Shown here piece after piece: positions 18,920 through 27,697 of a DNA stretch of 64,000 bases; position 1 is the first letter of the stretch; every line of letters begins with the position of its first letter. The stretch spans positions 184,803-248,802 of the forward strand of contig NZ_JACYMM010000007.1 of the NCBI RefSeq assembly GCF_020858115.1, given 5' to 3'. The position numbers were made by a program, and so were the translations under genes. The notes below the pieces were generated by a model. That model was not told the origin of the DNA, searched no databases, and worked only from the letters and a program-made list of their open reading frames with translations. The DNA is from Janthinobacterium sp. FW305-129 (GTDB lineage Bacteria > Pseudomonadota > Gammaproteobacteria > Burkholderiales > Burkholderiaceae_D).

Positions 18920-21763
18920 ATGAAGCTGAGTAAATTACGCCTGATCTCGGGCGCCGTCTTGCTGGCGTGCGCCTGCATGGCCCAGGCGGAAATCCGTTTG
19001 ACCGATCCCCTGCCGCTGGCACCAGAAGTTACCGTAGGAAAATTGCCGAACGGCTTGACCTATTACATCAAGAAAAATGCCCGTCCCGCCCAGAAAGTGG
19101 AATTGCGGCTGGTGGTGAAAGCCGGCTCCATCCTGGAAGACGACGACCAGCAAGGCCTGGCGCATTTCACGGAACACATGGCCTTCAATGGTTCCACGCA
19201 TTTCAAGCGCAATGAGCTGATTTCCTACTTGCAATCGATCGGCGTGAAGTTCGGCGCCGACTTGAATGCCTACACGAGTTTCGATGAAACCGTCTACGTG
19301 TTGCCGATTCCGACGAACAAGAAGGAAAACCTGGAAAAGGGTTTTCTCGTGCTGGAAGACTGGGCGCATGGCTTGAAATTCAATCCGGCCGACATCAACA
19401 GCGAGCGCGGCATCGTGCTGGAAGAGGCGCGCCTGGGCAAGGGCGCCAGCGACCGCATGAACAAGGTGCTGTATCCGAAGCTGCTGAACGGTTCGCGCTA
19501 TGCGCAGCGCATGCCGATCGGCAAGGAATCCGTGTTGAAAACCTTCAAGCCGGAAGCCATCAAGCGTTTCTACAAGGATTGGTACCGTCCCGACCTGATG
19601 GCCGTGATGGTGGTGGGCGACGTGGAGCCGGGCCAGGCTGAAAAGCTGATCCGTCAGCATTTCGGCAAGCTGAAAAACCCCGCGAAACCGCGTCCGCGCC
19701 TGTATGCGGAAGTGCCGCAGCGCTCGCAAACGGAAGCGCTGGTGATCACGGACAAGGAAGCGCCCGACGACAGCGTCTTCATCCGCTACCCGATCCGCGC
19801 CGCGCAGGAACCCGTCACCATCGCCGACTACCGCCGCCAGATGATCGAAAACCTGTATGGGCAGATGCTCAGCGCCCGCATGCAGGAATTGACGCAGCAA
19901 GCCAACCCGCCGTTCATCCAGGGCGGCAGCAGCATGGGCAAGCTGGTGCGCGGCTATGAATCGTTCAGCGCGTATGCCTTGCTGGGCAAGGGCGGCGTGC
20001 AGCCGGCCGTCGATGCGCTGGTGCAGGAAGACGAGCGGGCGCGCCGCTTCGGTTTCAGCCAGGCTGAGCTGGACCGCGCGCGCAAGGATATGCTGCGCAA
20101 TTACGAGCGCGCCTACAGCGAACGCGACAAGTCCGATTCGGCCGGTTTCGTGGCCGAGTATTCGCGCAACTTCCTGGAGCAGGAAGCCATTCCCGGCATC
20201 GCCAATGAATTGCTGTACGCGCAGGAACTCTTGCCGCAGGTAACCTTGCAGGAAATCAACGAAACGGTGGCCAAGGTGATTCCCGACCAGCAAAAGAAAC
20301 TGGTGGTCTTCATGGGCGCCGAGCCGAAGGCGGGCGATGCGGCCTCGACCGTACCGACGCAGCAGCAATTGCTCGACGCGGTGGCGCAGGCGGAGCGGCA
20401 AACCGTCGAGCCGCGCACGGAAAAAGTGCTTGCCAGTAAGCTGATGGACGGCCCGCCGGCCGGCGGCAGCATCGTCTCGGAAAAACTGAACAGCGCCATC
20501 GGCGTGACGGAACTGACCCTGGGCAATGGCGTGCGCGTGCTGCTGAAACCGACGGACTTCAAGAACGACCAGGTGCTGATGGGCTCGACCCGTTTCGGCG
20601 GCCAGTCGCTGTTCGGCGATGCCGATATCTACAACGCCCGCTATGCCAGCGCCGTGGTCGGCAGCATGGGGCTGAAAGACCTGGCGCCGCTGGACTTGCA
20701 GAAAGTGCTGGCCGGCAAGACGGTCAATGTGGGCGCCTCGCTGGGCGAGCTGAGCGAAGGCTTTGGCGGCTCGGCCAGCAGCGCGGATGTGGAAGCCATG
20801 CTGCAACTGGTGTATCTGTATTTCCATGACGTGCGCAAGGATGCGGGCCTGTACCAGTCCTTCATCGGCAAGCAGCAGGACCTGGCGAAAAACAGCATGG
20901 CGCAGCCGGAAGCCGTGTTCTACGATGCCGTCCAGCATGCCATGTATGGCGACAACCCGCGCGTCGATGGCGTGCCGCGCGCGGCCGACTTCGACAAGGT
21001 GGGCCTGGACCGTTCACTGGAAATCTTCCGCCAGCGCTTTTCCAGCGCGCGCGGCATGACCTTCATCTTTGCGGGCAGCTTCGAGCTCGACAAGATCAAG
21101 CCCCTGATCGCCAGCTACCTGGGCACCTTGCCCGTGGCCGACGTGGTGCACGCCTACCGCGACGTGGGCATGCGCCCCGTCAGCGGGGTGGTCAAGAAGA
21201 ATGTCTACATGGGCAGCGAGCCCAAAAGCACGATTTCCATCACCTTCAATGGCGATGCCGCGTATTCGGACGAGCAAAAGCTGACCCTGCAGGCGCTGGG
21301 CGAGGTGCTGAACCTGAAAGTCATCGAAGTGCTGCGCGAAAAGATGAGCATGATCTATGGCGGCGGCTTCGAAACGTCGATGGGCCAGCATCCGTATGGC
21401 CACTATTCGGTGGCCTTGAACTTGCCGACGGGGCCGGAAAACGTGGATAAGGTGATCGCCGCCGCCTTTGCCGAAATCAACAGGATGAAGGCGGACGGGC
21501 CATCCGCGGCCGACCTGGAAAAGGTCAAGCTGAACTGGATCACGCGCCAGCAAAAGTCCTTGCGCGAAAACCGCTACTGGATGAGCCAGCTGATGGGCTC
21601 GGTGACGCAGGGACGCGACCCCGCGCACATCCTGCGCTACGAGCAGCGCGTGCGCGCCCTCACGCCGCAAGCCGTCAAACTGGCGGCGCAGCGCTATCTG
21701 AACATGGATAACTATGTGCAGGTGGTGCTGTACCCGGAACGTAAAAATGTTGCAGTGAAGTAA
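18920..21763 (+). CDS. M16-family zinc metalloprotease (pitrilysin/PqqL-like)
   Basis: A 947-residue secreted or periplasmic peptidase. A signal peptide (MKLSKLRLISGAVLLACACMAQA) is followed by the catalytic M16 domain with inverted zinc motif HFTEH near residue 89 and the distant Glu in ERGIVLEEARLG. Three further M16-like domains follow; the C-terminal half (YGDNPRVDGVPRAADF...; GGGFETSMGQHPYGHYSV) is inactive, as usual. Length fits PqqL-type proteases. It presumably degrades peptides in the envelope. It is monocistronic, with a weak ribosome site (TTGAGAAT) at the ATG. Confidence 0.9.
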   Translation: MKLSKLRLISGAVLLACACMAQAEIRLTDPLPLAPEVTVGKLPNGLTYYIKKNARPAQKVELRLVVKAGSILEDDDQQGLAHFTEHMAFNGSTHFKRNELISYLQSIGVKFGADLNAYTSFDETVYVLPIPTNKKENLEKGFLVLEDWAHGLKFNPADINSERGIVLEEARLGKGASDRMNKVLYPKLLNGSRYAQRMPIGKESVLKTFKPEAIKRFYKDWYRPDLMAVMVVGDVEPGQAEKLIRQHFGKLKNPAKPRPRLYAEVPQRSQTEALVITDKEAPDDSVFIRYPIRAAQEPVTIADYRRQMIENLYGQMLSARMQELTQQANPPFIQGGSSMGKLVRGYESFSAYALLGKGGVQPAVDALVQEDERARRFGFSQAELDRARKDMLRNYERAYSERDKSDSAGFVAEYSRNFLEQEAIPGIANELLYAQELLPQVTLQEINETVAKVIPDQQKKLVVFMGAEPKAGDAASTVPTQQQLLDAVAQAERQTVEPRTEKVLASKLMDGPPAGGSIVSEKLNSAIGVTELTLGNGVRVLLKPTDFKNDQVLMGSTRFGGQSLFGDADIYNARYASAVVGSMGLKDLAPLDLQKVLAGKTVNVGASLGELSEGFGGSASSADVEAMLQLVYLYFHDVRKDAGLYQSFIGKQQDLAKNSMAQPEAVFYDAVQHAMYGDNPRVDGVPRAADFDKVGLDRSLEIFRQRFSSARGMTFIFAGSFELDKIKPLIASYLGTLPVADVVHAYRDVGMRPVSGVVKKNVYMGSEPKSTISITFNGDAAYSDEQKLTLQALGEVLNLKVIEVLREKMSMIYGGGFETSMGQHPYGHYSVALNLPTGPENVDKVIAAAFAEINRMKADGPSAADLEKVKLNWITRQQKSLRENRYWMSQLMGSVTQGRDPAHILRYEQRVRALTPQAVKLAAQRYLNMDNYVQVVLYPERKNVAVK

Positions 21764-21856
21764 TCTTCATGCTGGCGTTGCCGGGGCGCCAGCGTGCCGA
21801 AGCTGTTAAAATGCTGCTAATGGATGTGATCGCAATTTAACAAGCAAGGAAATACG

Positions 21857-22054
21857 ATGGCTAAGAAAGAAGAACTCGATCCGGAAACCCTGGAGTTGAT
21901 CAACTGGTGTATCGAGGTCGAAGGCTTCCTCGTGGCCGGCGGCGCCACCGTGGCGCAGGCGCAAGACCATATCGAAGAGCAGGTAGAGTGGTTTACCGAT
22001 CAGTTCTATGACGGCTTGACGCCGGAAGAGGCGGCCAAGGAAGCCTTGGCCTGA
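21857..22054 (+). CDS. Small acidic conserved hypothetical protein
   Basis: A 65-residue acidic, helical protein (MAKKEELDPETLELINWCIEVEG...; DHIEEQVEWFTDQFYDGLTPEEAAKEALA). The ATG is preceded by AAGGAAATACG. The even composition, good ribosome site and strong terminator immediately downstream (22083-22135) support a real gene. No family recognised and no membrane segment. It follows the M16 protease by about 93 bp and may have its own promoter. Confidence 0.7.
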   Translation: MAKKEELDPETLELINWCIEVEGFLVAGGATVAQAQDHIEEQVEWFTDQFYDGLTPEEAAKEALA

Positions 22055-22082
22055 CCTTCAGTCAGACTTCAGCAAGACATAT

Positions 22083-22135
22083 GCGGGCGGTGCCTGCCGG
22101 GCATCAGCCTGGTAGCGCCGCCCGCTTTGCTTTTC
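22083..22135 (+). terminator. Rho-independent terminator after small acidic gene
   Basis: GCGGGCGG (22083-22090) pairs with CCGCCCGC (22118-22125), with a nested TGCC/GGCA stem, followed by TTTGCTTTTC. It separates the small gene from the chemoreceptor. Confidence 0.7.
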
Positions 22136-22142
22136 TGAAAAG

Positions 22143-22168
22143 ATTTCCACATGGAAATTGTTTATAAT
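22143..22168 (+). promoter_or_regulatory. Possible promoter/operator for chemoreceptor gene
   Basis: ATTTCC-ACAT-GGAAAT is a perfect dyad at 22143-22158, followed by TATAAT at 22163-22168, 30 bp before the ATG. The dyad would overlap the -35/spacer region, a common repressor or activator position. No -35 consensus is clear. Confidence 0.35.
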
Positions 22169-22197
22169 TCCACATTTTATTCTTTACCCAGGCTCCC

Positions 22198-23775
22198 ATG
22201 ACTCTCCGTTCGCGCATTCTCCTCCTGTGTTTCAGCACCTTGCTGGGCATCGTCCTCATCGCTTCCTTTTCCCTGTATTCCCTGCGCCAGACCATGATGG
22301 CGGAAAGGGTCGAGCAATTGACGGTGCTGGTCGAGCTGGCCAATGCCTCGGTGGAAAAGGCGTATGCGCTGGAACAGTCGGGCAAGCTCACGCGTGAGCA
22401 GGCGCAGCAGCAGGCCAAGCTGGCCATCGGCAGCTTCGTCAAGGACGAGATGTATTACTTTGTGCGCGATTTCAGCACCGACTTGCTGTACGTGCACCCG
22501 AATCCTGCGCGCATCGGCACGCCGCAAAAGAACATGAAGCAGTCGGGCGACCGCTACCGCGCGGCCCTGGCCAACAGCCGCATCGGCATGGTGCAGGCGG
22601 ACGGCACGCGTCCCGGCGTGAAGGACCCGGTGGCGAAGATGTATGCCGTGGTGAAATTTGCGCCGTGGGACTGGGTGGTCGGCACGGGCACGTATATCGA
22701 TGACATCAATCACAAGTTCTGGGCCCAGGCGGGCGTGCTGCTGGCCATCGGCGGCGCGCTGATGCTGGTGGTGGGCAGCCTGGCGGCCCTGATGCTGCGC
22801 CGCATCCTGGCCCAGCTCGGCGGCGAGCCCGACTATGCAGCGGCCATCGTGGCGCAGATCGCCCAGGGCGACCTGACGACGCAGATCGATACGCGTCCCG
22901 GCGATACGTCCAGTCTGTTGATGGCCATCAAGGCCATGCGCGACAACCTGGCGCATCTGGTGAGCCAGGTGCGCAACGATGCGGAATCCATTTCCACGGC
23001 GTCGGGCGAGATCGCCTCGGGCAACCACGACCTGTCGGCGCGCACGGAGCAGCAGGCGGGCTCGCTGGAAGAAACGGCGTCGACCATGGAAGAAATGACC
23101 TCGACCGTGCGCCAGAATGCGGACAATGCGCGCCAGGCCAACCAGCTGGCCATTTCTGCCTCGCAAGTGGCGAGCCAGGCGGGCGGCGTGGTGGGCCAGG
23201 TGGTAGAGACCATGGGCGCCATCAATGCCTCGTCGAAAAAGATCGGCGACATCATCGCCGTCATCGACGGCATCGCCTTCCAGACGAATATCCTGGCCTT
23301 GAATGCAGCCGTGGAAGCGGCGCGCGCGGGCGAGCAGGGCCGTGGCTTCGCCGTCGTCGCCAGCGAAGTACGCAACCTGGCCCAGCGCTCGGCCGCGGCA
23401 GCCAAGGAGATCAAGCAATTGATCGACAGTTCCGCCGAACAGGTGGGCGCCGGTGAAAAACTCGTGGCGCTGGCGGGCGAGACGATGGAAAAAGTCGTCT
23501 CCAGCGTGCGGCACGTCACCGATATCGTGGCCGAGATTTCCTCGGCCAGCGCCGAGCAAAGCGCCGGCATCGAACAAATCAACCAGGCCATCGTCGAGAT
23601 GGACAACATGACGCAGCAAAACTCGGCCCTGGTCGAGCAGGCCTCGGCGGCGGCGCAAGCCATGAACGAGCAGGCGGCGGGCCTGGCGCAGATCGTCAGC
23701 GTGTTCAAGGTGGGCGCCACGGCAGCGGTACCGCGTGCCGCCGGCATGGCGGCGCAGGCGCGCCTGCCGCGCTAG
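22198..23775 (+). CDS. Methyl-accepting chemotaxis protein with Cache-type sensor
   Basis: A 525-residue chemoreceptor. TM1 at about 8-28, a periplasmic single-Cache (sCache_2-like) domain about 30-185 ([31 protein letters not shown]...; [17 protein letters not shown]), TM2 about 190-212, then a HAMP-like linker and the cytoplasmic signalling hairpin. The hairpin tip is [37 protein letters not shown]; methylation helices carry [23 protein letters not shown]. There is no C-terminal NWETF pentapeptide. sCache_2 domains often bind small organic acids, but the ligand is not predictable here. No che genes are nearby. Confidence 0.92.
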   Translation: MTLRSRILLLCFSTLLGIVLIASFSLYSLRQTMMAERVEQLTVLVELANASVEKAYALEQSGKLTREQAQQQAKLAIGSFVKDEMYYFVRDFSTDLLYVHPNPARIGTPQKNMKQSGDRYRAALANSRIGMVQADGTRPGVKDPVAKMYAVVKFAPWDWVVGTGTYIDDINHKFWAQAGVLLAIGGALMLVVGSLAALMLRRILAQLGGEPDYAAAIVAQIAQGDLTTQIDTRPGDTSSLLMAIKAMRDNLAHLVSQVRNDAESISTASGEIASGNHDLSARTEQQAGSLEETASTMEEMTSTVRQNADNARQANQLAISASQVASQAGGVVGQVVETMGAINASSKKIGDIIAVIDGIAFQTNILALNAAVEAARAGEQGRGFAVVASEVRNLAQRSAAAAKEIKQLIDSSAEQVGAGEKLVALAGETMEKVVSSVRHVTDIVAEISSASAEQSAGIEQINQAIVEMDNMTQQNSALVEQASAAAQAMNEQAAGLAQIVSVFKVGATAAVPRAAGMAAQARLPR

Positions 23776-23803
23776 CCTTGGCGCCCATGTAGACGCAACA
23801 CAG

Positions 23804-23830
23804 GTTCCTTCATCGTTGAAGGAACTTTTC
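23804..23830 (+). terminator. Intrinsic terminator after chemoreceptor gene
   Basis: GTTCCTTCA (23804-23812), loop TCGT, TGAAGGAAC (23817-23825), then TTTTC: a perfect 9-bp stem with a short U-run, 29 bp after the chemoreceptor stop. Confidence 0.75.
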
Positions 23831-23887
23831 ATCTGGCCGTCTGTCCAACCTTCCTTGGTCCCTTGGGGACGTCTACACGAGGTGAGC

Positions 23888-24757
23888 ATGACAGACGGTT
23901 TCTCCTATCACGCGGCGTTCGCCCGCAACCTGGGCTGGGTCACGCAGGCGGAGCAGGATAGCCTGCGCGGCAAGCGCGTGGCCATTGCCGGCATGGGCGG
24001 CGTGGGCGGCGTGCACTTGCTGACCCTGGCGCGGCTGGGCATCGGCGCCTTTCACATCGCCGATTTCGACACCTTCGACATCGCCAACTTCAACCGCCAG
24101 GCCGGCGCCATGGTCTCCACCCTGGGCCAGCCGAAGGTGGCCGTGCTGGCGCAGATGGCGACGGACATCAATCCCGAACTGGAGATCAAACAGTTTCCCG
24201 ACGGCATACACGAGAGCAACCTGGCGGAGTTCTTTGCCGGTGTCGACCTGTACGTGGACGGCCTGGATTTCTTCGCCTTTCCCGCGCGCCAGGCCACCTT
24301 TGCCACCTGCGCGCGCCTGGGCATTCCCGCCATCACGGCCGCGCCGCTGGGCATGGGCACGGCCGTGCTCAGTTTCATGCCGGGCGGCATGACGTTCGAA
24401 GAGTATTTTGGCTGGGGCGACTTGCCGGAAGAAGAAAAAGCCCTGCGCTTTCTCGTCGGCCTGGCGCCGGCCGGCCTGCACGGCCCGTATCTGGTCGACC
24501 CGTCCGCCATCAACCTGAAAGAGCGGCGCGGGCCGTCGACCATCATGGGCTGCCAGCTGTGCGCCGGCGCGGCCGCCACGGAAGCCCTGAAGATCCTGTT
24601 GAAACGGGGCAAGGTCATGGCGGCGCCGCATGGCGTGCATTTCGACGCCTACCGCAACAAGCTCGTGCATACCTGGCGTCCGGGCGGCAACCGCCACCCG
24701 CTGCAACGGCTGGCAATGGCCATCATCAAGCGCCGGCGTGCGGCGCAGGGGGCATAA
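23888..24757 (+). CDS. ThiF/MoeB-family E1-like adenylyltransferase
   Basis: A 289-residue protein with the E1-like Rossmann fold: nucleotide motif GMGGVGG (about 37), DFDTFDIANFNRQ (Asp/Asn/Arg substrate contacts) and a C-terminal GCQLCAGAAATEAL segment. ThiF-like enzymes adenylate a C-terminal glycine or other carboxylate. The ATG at 23888 has GAGGTGAG upstream. Its TAA is directly followed by the nitroreductase ATG. A ThiF domain joined to a nitroreductase domain is the layout of mycobacterial MoeY, so this pair looks like a split form. No ubiquitin-like partner is encoded nearby. Confidence 0.85.
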   Translation: MTDGFSYHAAFARNLGWVTQAEQDSLRGKRVAIAGMGGVGGVHLLTLARLGIGAFHIADFDTFDIANFNRQAGAMVSTLGQPKVAVLAQMATDINPELEIKQFPDGIHESNLAEFFAGVDLYVDGLDFFAFPARQATFATCARLGIPAITAAPLGMGTAVLSFMPGGMTFEEYFGWGDLPEEEKALRFLVGLAPAGLHGPYLVDPSAINLKERRGPSTIMGCQLCAGAAATEALKILLKRGKVMAAPHGVHFDAYRNKLVHTWRPGGNRHPLQRLAMAIIKRRRAAQGA

Positions 24758-25867
24758 ATGGCGCAAGCACCGCAGCTCGATCCCATACTGGAAAACATCC
24801 TCGACCAGGCGCGCTGGGCGCCCAGCGGCGACAACACGCAGCCGTGGCGCTTTGAAGCCATCGAGCCGCGCCACGTCGTCGTGCATGGCTTCGATACGCG
24901 CAGCCACTGCGTGTACGACCTCGACGGCCATCCCAGCCAGCTGTCGCTGGGCGCCTTGCTCGAAAGCATGGCACTGGCGGCCAGCAGCCACGGCTTGCGC
25001 ATGGAGGCGCGCCGGCGCACGGCCATGCCCGATACCCTGCCCACCTTCGATGTGCGTTTTGTCGACAGCCCCGGCCTGCTGCCCGACCCGCTGGCGGCCT
25101 TCCTGCCGCAGCGCAGCGTGCAGCGGCGCCGGCTCAGCACGCGCCAGCTGCGCGCCAGCGAAAAGGCCGCGCTGGAGGGGAGTTTGCCCTCCGGCTACAA
25201 GGTGCAGTGGTACGAGGGCGGGCGCGCGCGCCTGGCCTGCGCCCGCCTGATGTTCGACAATGCCCGCTTGCGCCTGACCATGCCCGAGGCGCACAAGGTG
25301 CACCGCGACGTCATCGAATGGGGCGCGCGCTTCAGCGCCGACCGCATCCCGGAACAGGCGCTGGGTGTCGATCCGATGACGGCGCGGCTGATGCGCTGGG
25401 TCATGCAGAGCTGGCGCCGCGTGGATTTCTTCAATACCTGGCTGGCCGGCACCGTGGCGCCGCGCCTGCAGATGGACTTGCTGCCCGGCCTGTATTGCGC
25501 CGCGCATTTTGCGCTGCTGGCCGAGGCCGCGCCGCGCCATATCGACGATTACGTGGCGGCCGGCCGCGCCATGCAGCGCTTCTGGCTGACGGCCACGCAG
25601 CTGGGCCTGCAATTGCAGCCGGAACTGACGCCGCTGATCTTTGCCCGCTATGTGCGCGAACGGCGGGCCTTTTCGCGCACCGACGGCATGCAGGAACTGG
25701 CGCAGGAACTGGCGGGGCAATGCCAGGACGTGCTGGGGGCGGCGGCGTTTGAGCGGGCCGTGTTCCTGGGCCGCATCGGCGCCGGCCCGGCGGCCCAGGC
25801 GCGCTCCTTGCGCCGGCCGCTGCAAGAGTTGCTGGTGGTGCCGGCCGACGGCAAGACGCCTGCGTGA
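24758..25867 (+). CDS. Nitroreductase-family protein (MoeY C-terminal-like)
   Basis: A 369-residue protein with the flavin-binding nitroreductase fold: the start has ILDQARWAPSGDNTQPWRFE (the typical RxSxxxxQPW FMN motif), and later segments include RTDGMQELAQELAGQCQDVL and the C-terminal RRPLQELLVVP. It begins immediately after the ThiF-like stop, with AGGGGG before the ATG. It is longer than simple nitroreductases (about 200 aa) and resembles those linked to E1-like proteins. The likely job is a flavin-dependent redox step on a product of the ThiF-like enzyme. Substrate unknown. Confidence 0.8.
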   Translation: MAQAPQLDPILENILDQARWAPSGDNTQPWRFEAIEPRHVVVHGFDTRSHCVYDLDGHPSQLSLGALLESMALAASSHGLRMEARRRTAMPDTLPTFDVRFVDSPGLLPDPLAAFLPQRSVQRRRLSTRQLRASEKAALEGSLPSGYKVQWYEGGRARLACARLMFDNARLRLTMPEAHKVHRDVIEWGARFSADRIPEQALGVDPMTARLMRWVMQSWRRVDFFNTWLAGTVAPRLQMDLLPGLYCAAHFALLAEAAPRHIDDYVAAGRAMQRFWLTATQLGLQLQPELTPLIFARYVRERRAFSRTDGMQELAQELAGQCQDVLGAAAFERAVFLGRIGAGPAAQARSLRRPLQELLVVPADGKTPA

Positions 25868-25899
25868 ACGGCAGGCGTTTGCCGGCTGCCGCAGCGAAA

Positions 25900-25926
25900 A
25901 AAGCCGCTGAGGCCATCAGCGGCTTT
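25900..25926. terminator. Bidirectional terminator between nitroreductase and PEP-CTERM genes
   Basis: AAAGCCGCTGA (25900-25910), loop GGCCA, TCAGCGGCTTT (25916-25926). On the minus strand it is followed by a T-run (TTTTTTCGC), which suits the PEP-CTERM gene. The plus-strand tail is weaker. Confidence 0.8.
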
Positions 25927-25946
25927 CAGGCTCGATGCTGCGCACG

Positions 25947-26777
25947 TCAAGCCTGGCGCTGCCCGCCTTGCTGGCGGCGTGCGGTCATGCCCAGGCCAAA
26001 CAGGCCGATACCGAGCAGGGCGATAGTGCCTGGCTCAGGAACTGCCAGAAATAATTCCAGGCCGCCACCATCGGCCATTGCGACGAAACTGTCGGTCAGG
26101 CTGCCGCCTATGAAGCTGTTCGTATTGCCGCTGAGGGACTCCAGCGGGAAAAACGGGTCGGGGTTAATGAAAAACAATTGTCCTTGCGGCGTCAGCGAGG
26201 CGTTCAGCAAGGCCTTGAAGTCGCCCTGGGCCAGGCCGGCGAAAATGTGCGCTTCGCCCACGTCGAGCGTGTAGGTGACGATGGCAAAGTCATCGCCGGA
26301 GACGCCGCCCACGTTCACCGGCGAACCTGCCACGTTACTGATCGACAGTGCCGTGTCCTGGTTGGGGTCGATGTACAAGGTCATGGTCAGGGTTTGAAAG
26401 TTGGCATGGATCCCGCCAGCCAGCGTATCGGACTGGCCGGTGATGGTAAACAGGCCATACATGCCATAGCCATTGAGGGCGTTCAGTTGCGATGGCACGC
26501 TGCCGCCATTGGGGCTGCCGAAAGCGGCCTTGGTCAAAAAGCCTGTTTCAGTGAAGGGATCGTTGCCGCCACCTAAACCGCCAACGATGGTTTGTTCGAC
26601 GCGCGCGTGATATTCAAAGCTGATGCGGTCGGCCACCACCTGATTGGCGGCGGAGCCGGGGACGGAACCTTCATTGACGGTAAACAACGGACCCGCGAGT
26701 GCGGGAGCGCTGATCAGCGCGGCGCCGATGGCGACCACGGAGACAGCGAGACGCAGGAGTGAGGACAGCGGTTTCAT
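25947..26777 (-). CDS. PEP-CTERM sorting-domain protein, possibly flocculation protein PepA
   Basis: A 276-residue exported protein. The signal peptide is at 1-28 (ISAPALA). A beta-rich body includes SFEYHARVEQTIVGG and NALNGYGMYGLFTITGQSDTLAGG. The C-terminal sorting signal is VPEPGTIALLGIGLFGLGMTARRQQ: the PEP motif, a hydrophobic helix and a basic tail recognised by exosortase. The middle resembles, from memory, the flocculation-associated PepA of Zoogloea; that identity is tentative. GAAGGAAATGTC precedes the ATG. A sigma-54 promoter match upstream fits the PrsK/PrsR-RpoN control known for such proteins. No exosortase gene is in the window. Confidence 0.85.
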   Translation of the reverse strand: MKPLSSLLRLAVSVVAIGAALISAPALAGPLFTVNEGSVPGSAANQVVADRISFEYHARVEQTIVGGLGGGNDPFTETGFLTKAAFGSPNGGSVPSQLNALNGYGMYGLFTITGQSDTLAGGIHANFQTLTMTLYIDPNQDTALSISNVAGSPVNVGGVSGDDFAIVTYTLDVGEAHIFAGLAQGDFKALLNASLTPQGQLFFINPDPFFPLESLSGNTNSFIGGSLTDSFVAMADGGGLELFLAVPEPGTIALLGIGLFGLGMTARRQQGGQRQA

Positions 26778-26854
26778 GACATTTCCTTCAGCGTAAGGGT
26801 TGATCGGACCAGGTCACTGTGGCGGCTGCCTCAGATAACCTCATACGCCCTTGA

Positions 26855-26870
26855 AGCAGAATTTGTACCA
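26855..26870 (-). promoter_or_regulatory. Putative sigma-54 promoter for PEP-CTERM gene
   Basis: The minus strand reads TGGTACAAATTCTGCT, with GG and GC separated by exactly ten bases as in the -24/-12 consensus TGGCACG-N4-TTGCW. The expected start is near 26843, about 66 bases before the ATG. A dyad AAGCGTG/CACGCTT (26908-26930) lies upstream and could be an activator site. Confidence 0.6.
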
Positions 26871-27026
26871 TGTAATATTTTCATTTAAATTCAATGGCTT
26901 ATAAAAAAAGCGTGGCCATTTTTCACGCTTGTGTAAAAAAAGTCGACGTTTTAGTCCGCCTATGGCGCGGCTTGCGGGCGCCAGTCTTTCCCGCCATGGG
27001 CTACAGTGGGGGCAAAGGAGGTCACC

Positions 27027-27200
27027 ATGCAACCACGATCCCGCCATGCCCCGCTGCGTGCGCACAGCACGCCTGAACCGGATATCCCGCCGCCGCCCGA
27101 AGGCGATCCGCTGACGCCGCCGCCGGAAAAGCCGCCGCACACGGATCCCGTGCCGGTCGAGGAGCCGACGCCGCCGCCGCCGCCCGTCAAGATGGGCTGA
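27027..27200 (+). CDS. Small proline-rich protein
   Basis: A 57-residue protein, half of it proline, glutamate and aspartate (EPDIPPPPEGDPLTPPPEKP...; VEEPTPPPPPVKMG). The ATG at 27027 has a perfect AAAGGAGG ribosome site six bases upstream, the strongest evidence that it is translated. An in-frame GTG at 27006 lacks such a site. It has a basic N-terminus and no membrane segment or signal peptide. It is probably intrinsically disordered with a polyproline stretch. Function unknown. Confidence 0.6.
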   Translation: MQPRSRHAPLRAHSTPEPDIPPPPEGDPLTPPPEKPPHTDPVPVEEPTPPPPPVKMG

Positions 27201-27430
27201 GAGCAAGTCGTCGCCCACCTGAGCGGCCGAGCCGCTGCCGCGCGCTGTTTATTTCTAGCCGGAAATGGATTGCGCGGGCGGCCGGGTAGCCACGCCATTT
27301 AAACAACAAAAATGCCAATAAACGTTGCCGAGTGGATACAAATCAAGCGCTAACTGCTGTGTGTCATGCGGCCGTCACGATTCTGTTCTTATAATGAGAC
27401 ATCATAAAAATTCTTGTACAGGAGACCATC

Positions 27431-27568
27431 ATGGGCAATTCCTTGCATAACAAAATCTACTTGGGCCGTCGCCCTGTGATCACCAGCAAGAACCTCGCGG
27501 CGCTGGCCCTGGCGGGTGCCGTGGCCGGTTGCGGCCTGGCGTGGTTGCTGCTGCGCACCTACAAATAA
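27431..27568 (+). CDS. Very small single-helix membrane protein
   Basis: A 45-residue open frame: a polar N-terminus (MGNSLHNKIYLGRRPVITSK) and one hydrophobic helix (LAALALAGAVAGCGLAWLLL) ending RTYK. AGGAGA lies eight bases before the ATG. TATAAT-like TTATAATG at 27391 and TTCTTGTACAG closer in provide promoter-like AT-rich sequence in a GC-rich background. The single helix contains Cys in GCGLAW but is not a classical lipobox with a charged start. Likely a small inner-membrane protein of unknown role. Confidence 0.55.
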   Translation: MGNSLHNKIYLGRRPVITSKNLAALALAGAVAGCGLAWLLLRTYK

Positions 27569-27697
27569 GCGCACTCCACGCGCCTTTTCAGCACGCCGTC
27601 CGTGTGGCGGGCGGCGACTGAATCACGTTGCCTGTTGCCGATGCGCAGCGGGGCGCGTACCATGGGGGCCGAACACCTGGCCTTTTATGGAAAAGTA

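Noticed and set aside
18935..20938. Long minus-strand open frame opposite the M16 protease gene
   Set aside because: Same kind of His/Arg/Gln-rich shadow; the plus strand has a signal peptide, zinc motif and family-length match.
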